Part shown: positions 63,983 to 64,000 of the stretch, piece by piece | Layout: every line of letters begins with the position of its first letter | How positions within the stretch are numbered: position 1 is the stretch's first letter | Assembly (NCBI RefSeq): GCF_000377205.1 | Contig: NZ_KB897905.1 | Span: 124,001-188,000, forward strand | Reading direction: 5' to 3' | DNA from: Thioalkalivibrio sp. ALJ3 | GTDB taxonomy: Bacteria > Pseudomonadota > Gammaproteobacteria > Ectothiorhodospirales > Ectothiorhodospiraceae | Length of the DNA: 64,000 nucleotides | Made by a program: the position numbers and the translations under genes | Notes under the pieces: model-generated | The model's database searches: none | Told to the model about the DNA's origin: nothing | What the model saw: only the letters and a program-made list of their open reading frames with translations

Positions 63983-64000
63983 AACCGAAAGCACTCCAGT

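Overview
The window is GC-rich chromosomal DNA (about two-thirds G+C by eye), densely packed with bacterial housekeeping genes. Gene families and gene order point to a gammaproteobacterium: queG|nnr-tsaE-ami-mutL-miaA-hfq-hflX, mltD|yafS-rnhA-dnaQ, fur|bamE, rnfH-ratA near smpB, and efp-epmA next to epmB. The acidic proteins, a CstB-like persulfide dioxygenase, a DsrE-family protein and an aryl-polyene pigment cluster suggest a sulfur-oxidising relative of Thioalkalivibrio/Ectothiorhodospiraceae. That placement is inference. No rRNA, tRNA, CRISPR array, transposase or phage module was seen.

Layout. 0-3.5 kb: fmdB-DUF502-aspS-hydrolase (minus). 3.7-6.3 kb: dsrE-like, SDR and SpmA/SpmB-like membrane protein (plus). 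6.4-11.3 kb: two small unknown genes, then an RND efflux pump and its adaptor behind a promoter with an AT-rich dyad (minus). 11.5-16.3 kb: MIF-family protein, proS, a HigB/HigA toxin-antitoxin pair and an SLC13/TrkA-C permease (plus). 16.3-20.1 kb: a structured palindromic repeat, dnaQ, rnhA and a yafS-like methyltransferase (minus), then mltD (plus). 20.2-31.1 kb: a metallo-beta-lactamase/rhodanese persulfide dioxygenase with a large dyad at its promoter, then hflX-hfq-miaA-mutL-amiC-tsaE-nnr (minus) and divergent queG. 31.2-36.6 kb: a PAS-GGDEF-EAL protein, ferredoxin-NADP reductase, a DnaJ-related protein with ychJ, and a yeeZ-like epimerase. 36.6-43.1 kb: fur, bamE, rnfH-ratA-NSS transporter, smpB, and an AI-2E transporter with a yqjD-yqjE-yqjK-like trio. 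43.4-47 kb: valS and a YdcF/ElyC-like protein.

47.1-57.5 kb is a 12-gene aryl-polyene-type cluster on one strand: acyl carrier protein, COG4648 membrane protein, AMP ligase, FabZ-like dehydratase, LpxL-like acyltransferase, LolA-like carrier, MMPL exporter, ketosynthase, chain-length factor, second hotdog dehydratase (apparently frameshifted near its 5' end), ketoreductase and family-2 glycosyltransferase. 57.6-64 kb: lipoproteins, zapG/yhcB, a second copy of the structured repeat, dacB, epmA, efp and divergent epmB.

The most unusual signals are: (1) a 231-285 bp palindromic element present twice, each time between convergent genes and touching the stop codon of the minus-strand gene, whose 31-bp arms differ between copies but stay complementary within each copy; (2) the reduced polyene cluster with its broken dehydratase frame; (3) the nested dyad in front of the persulfide dioxygenase gene.
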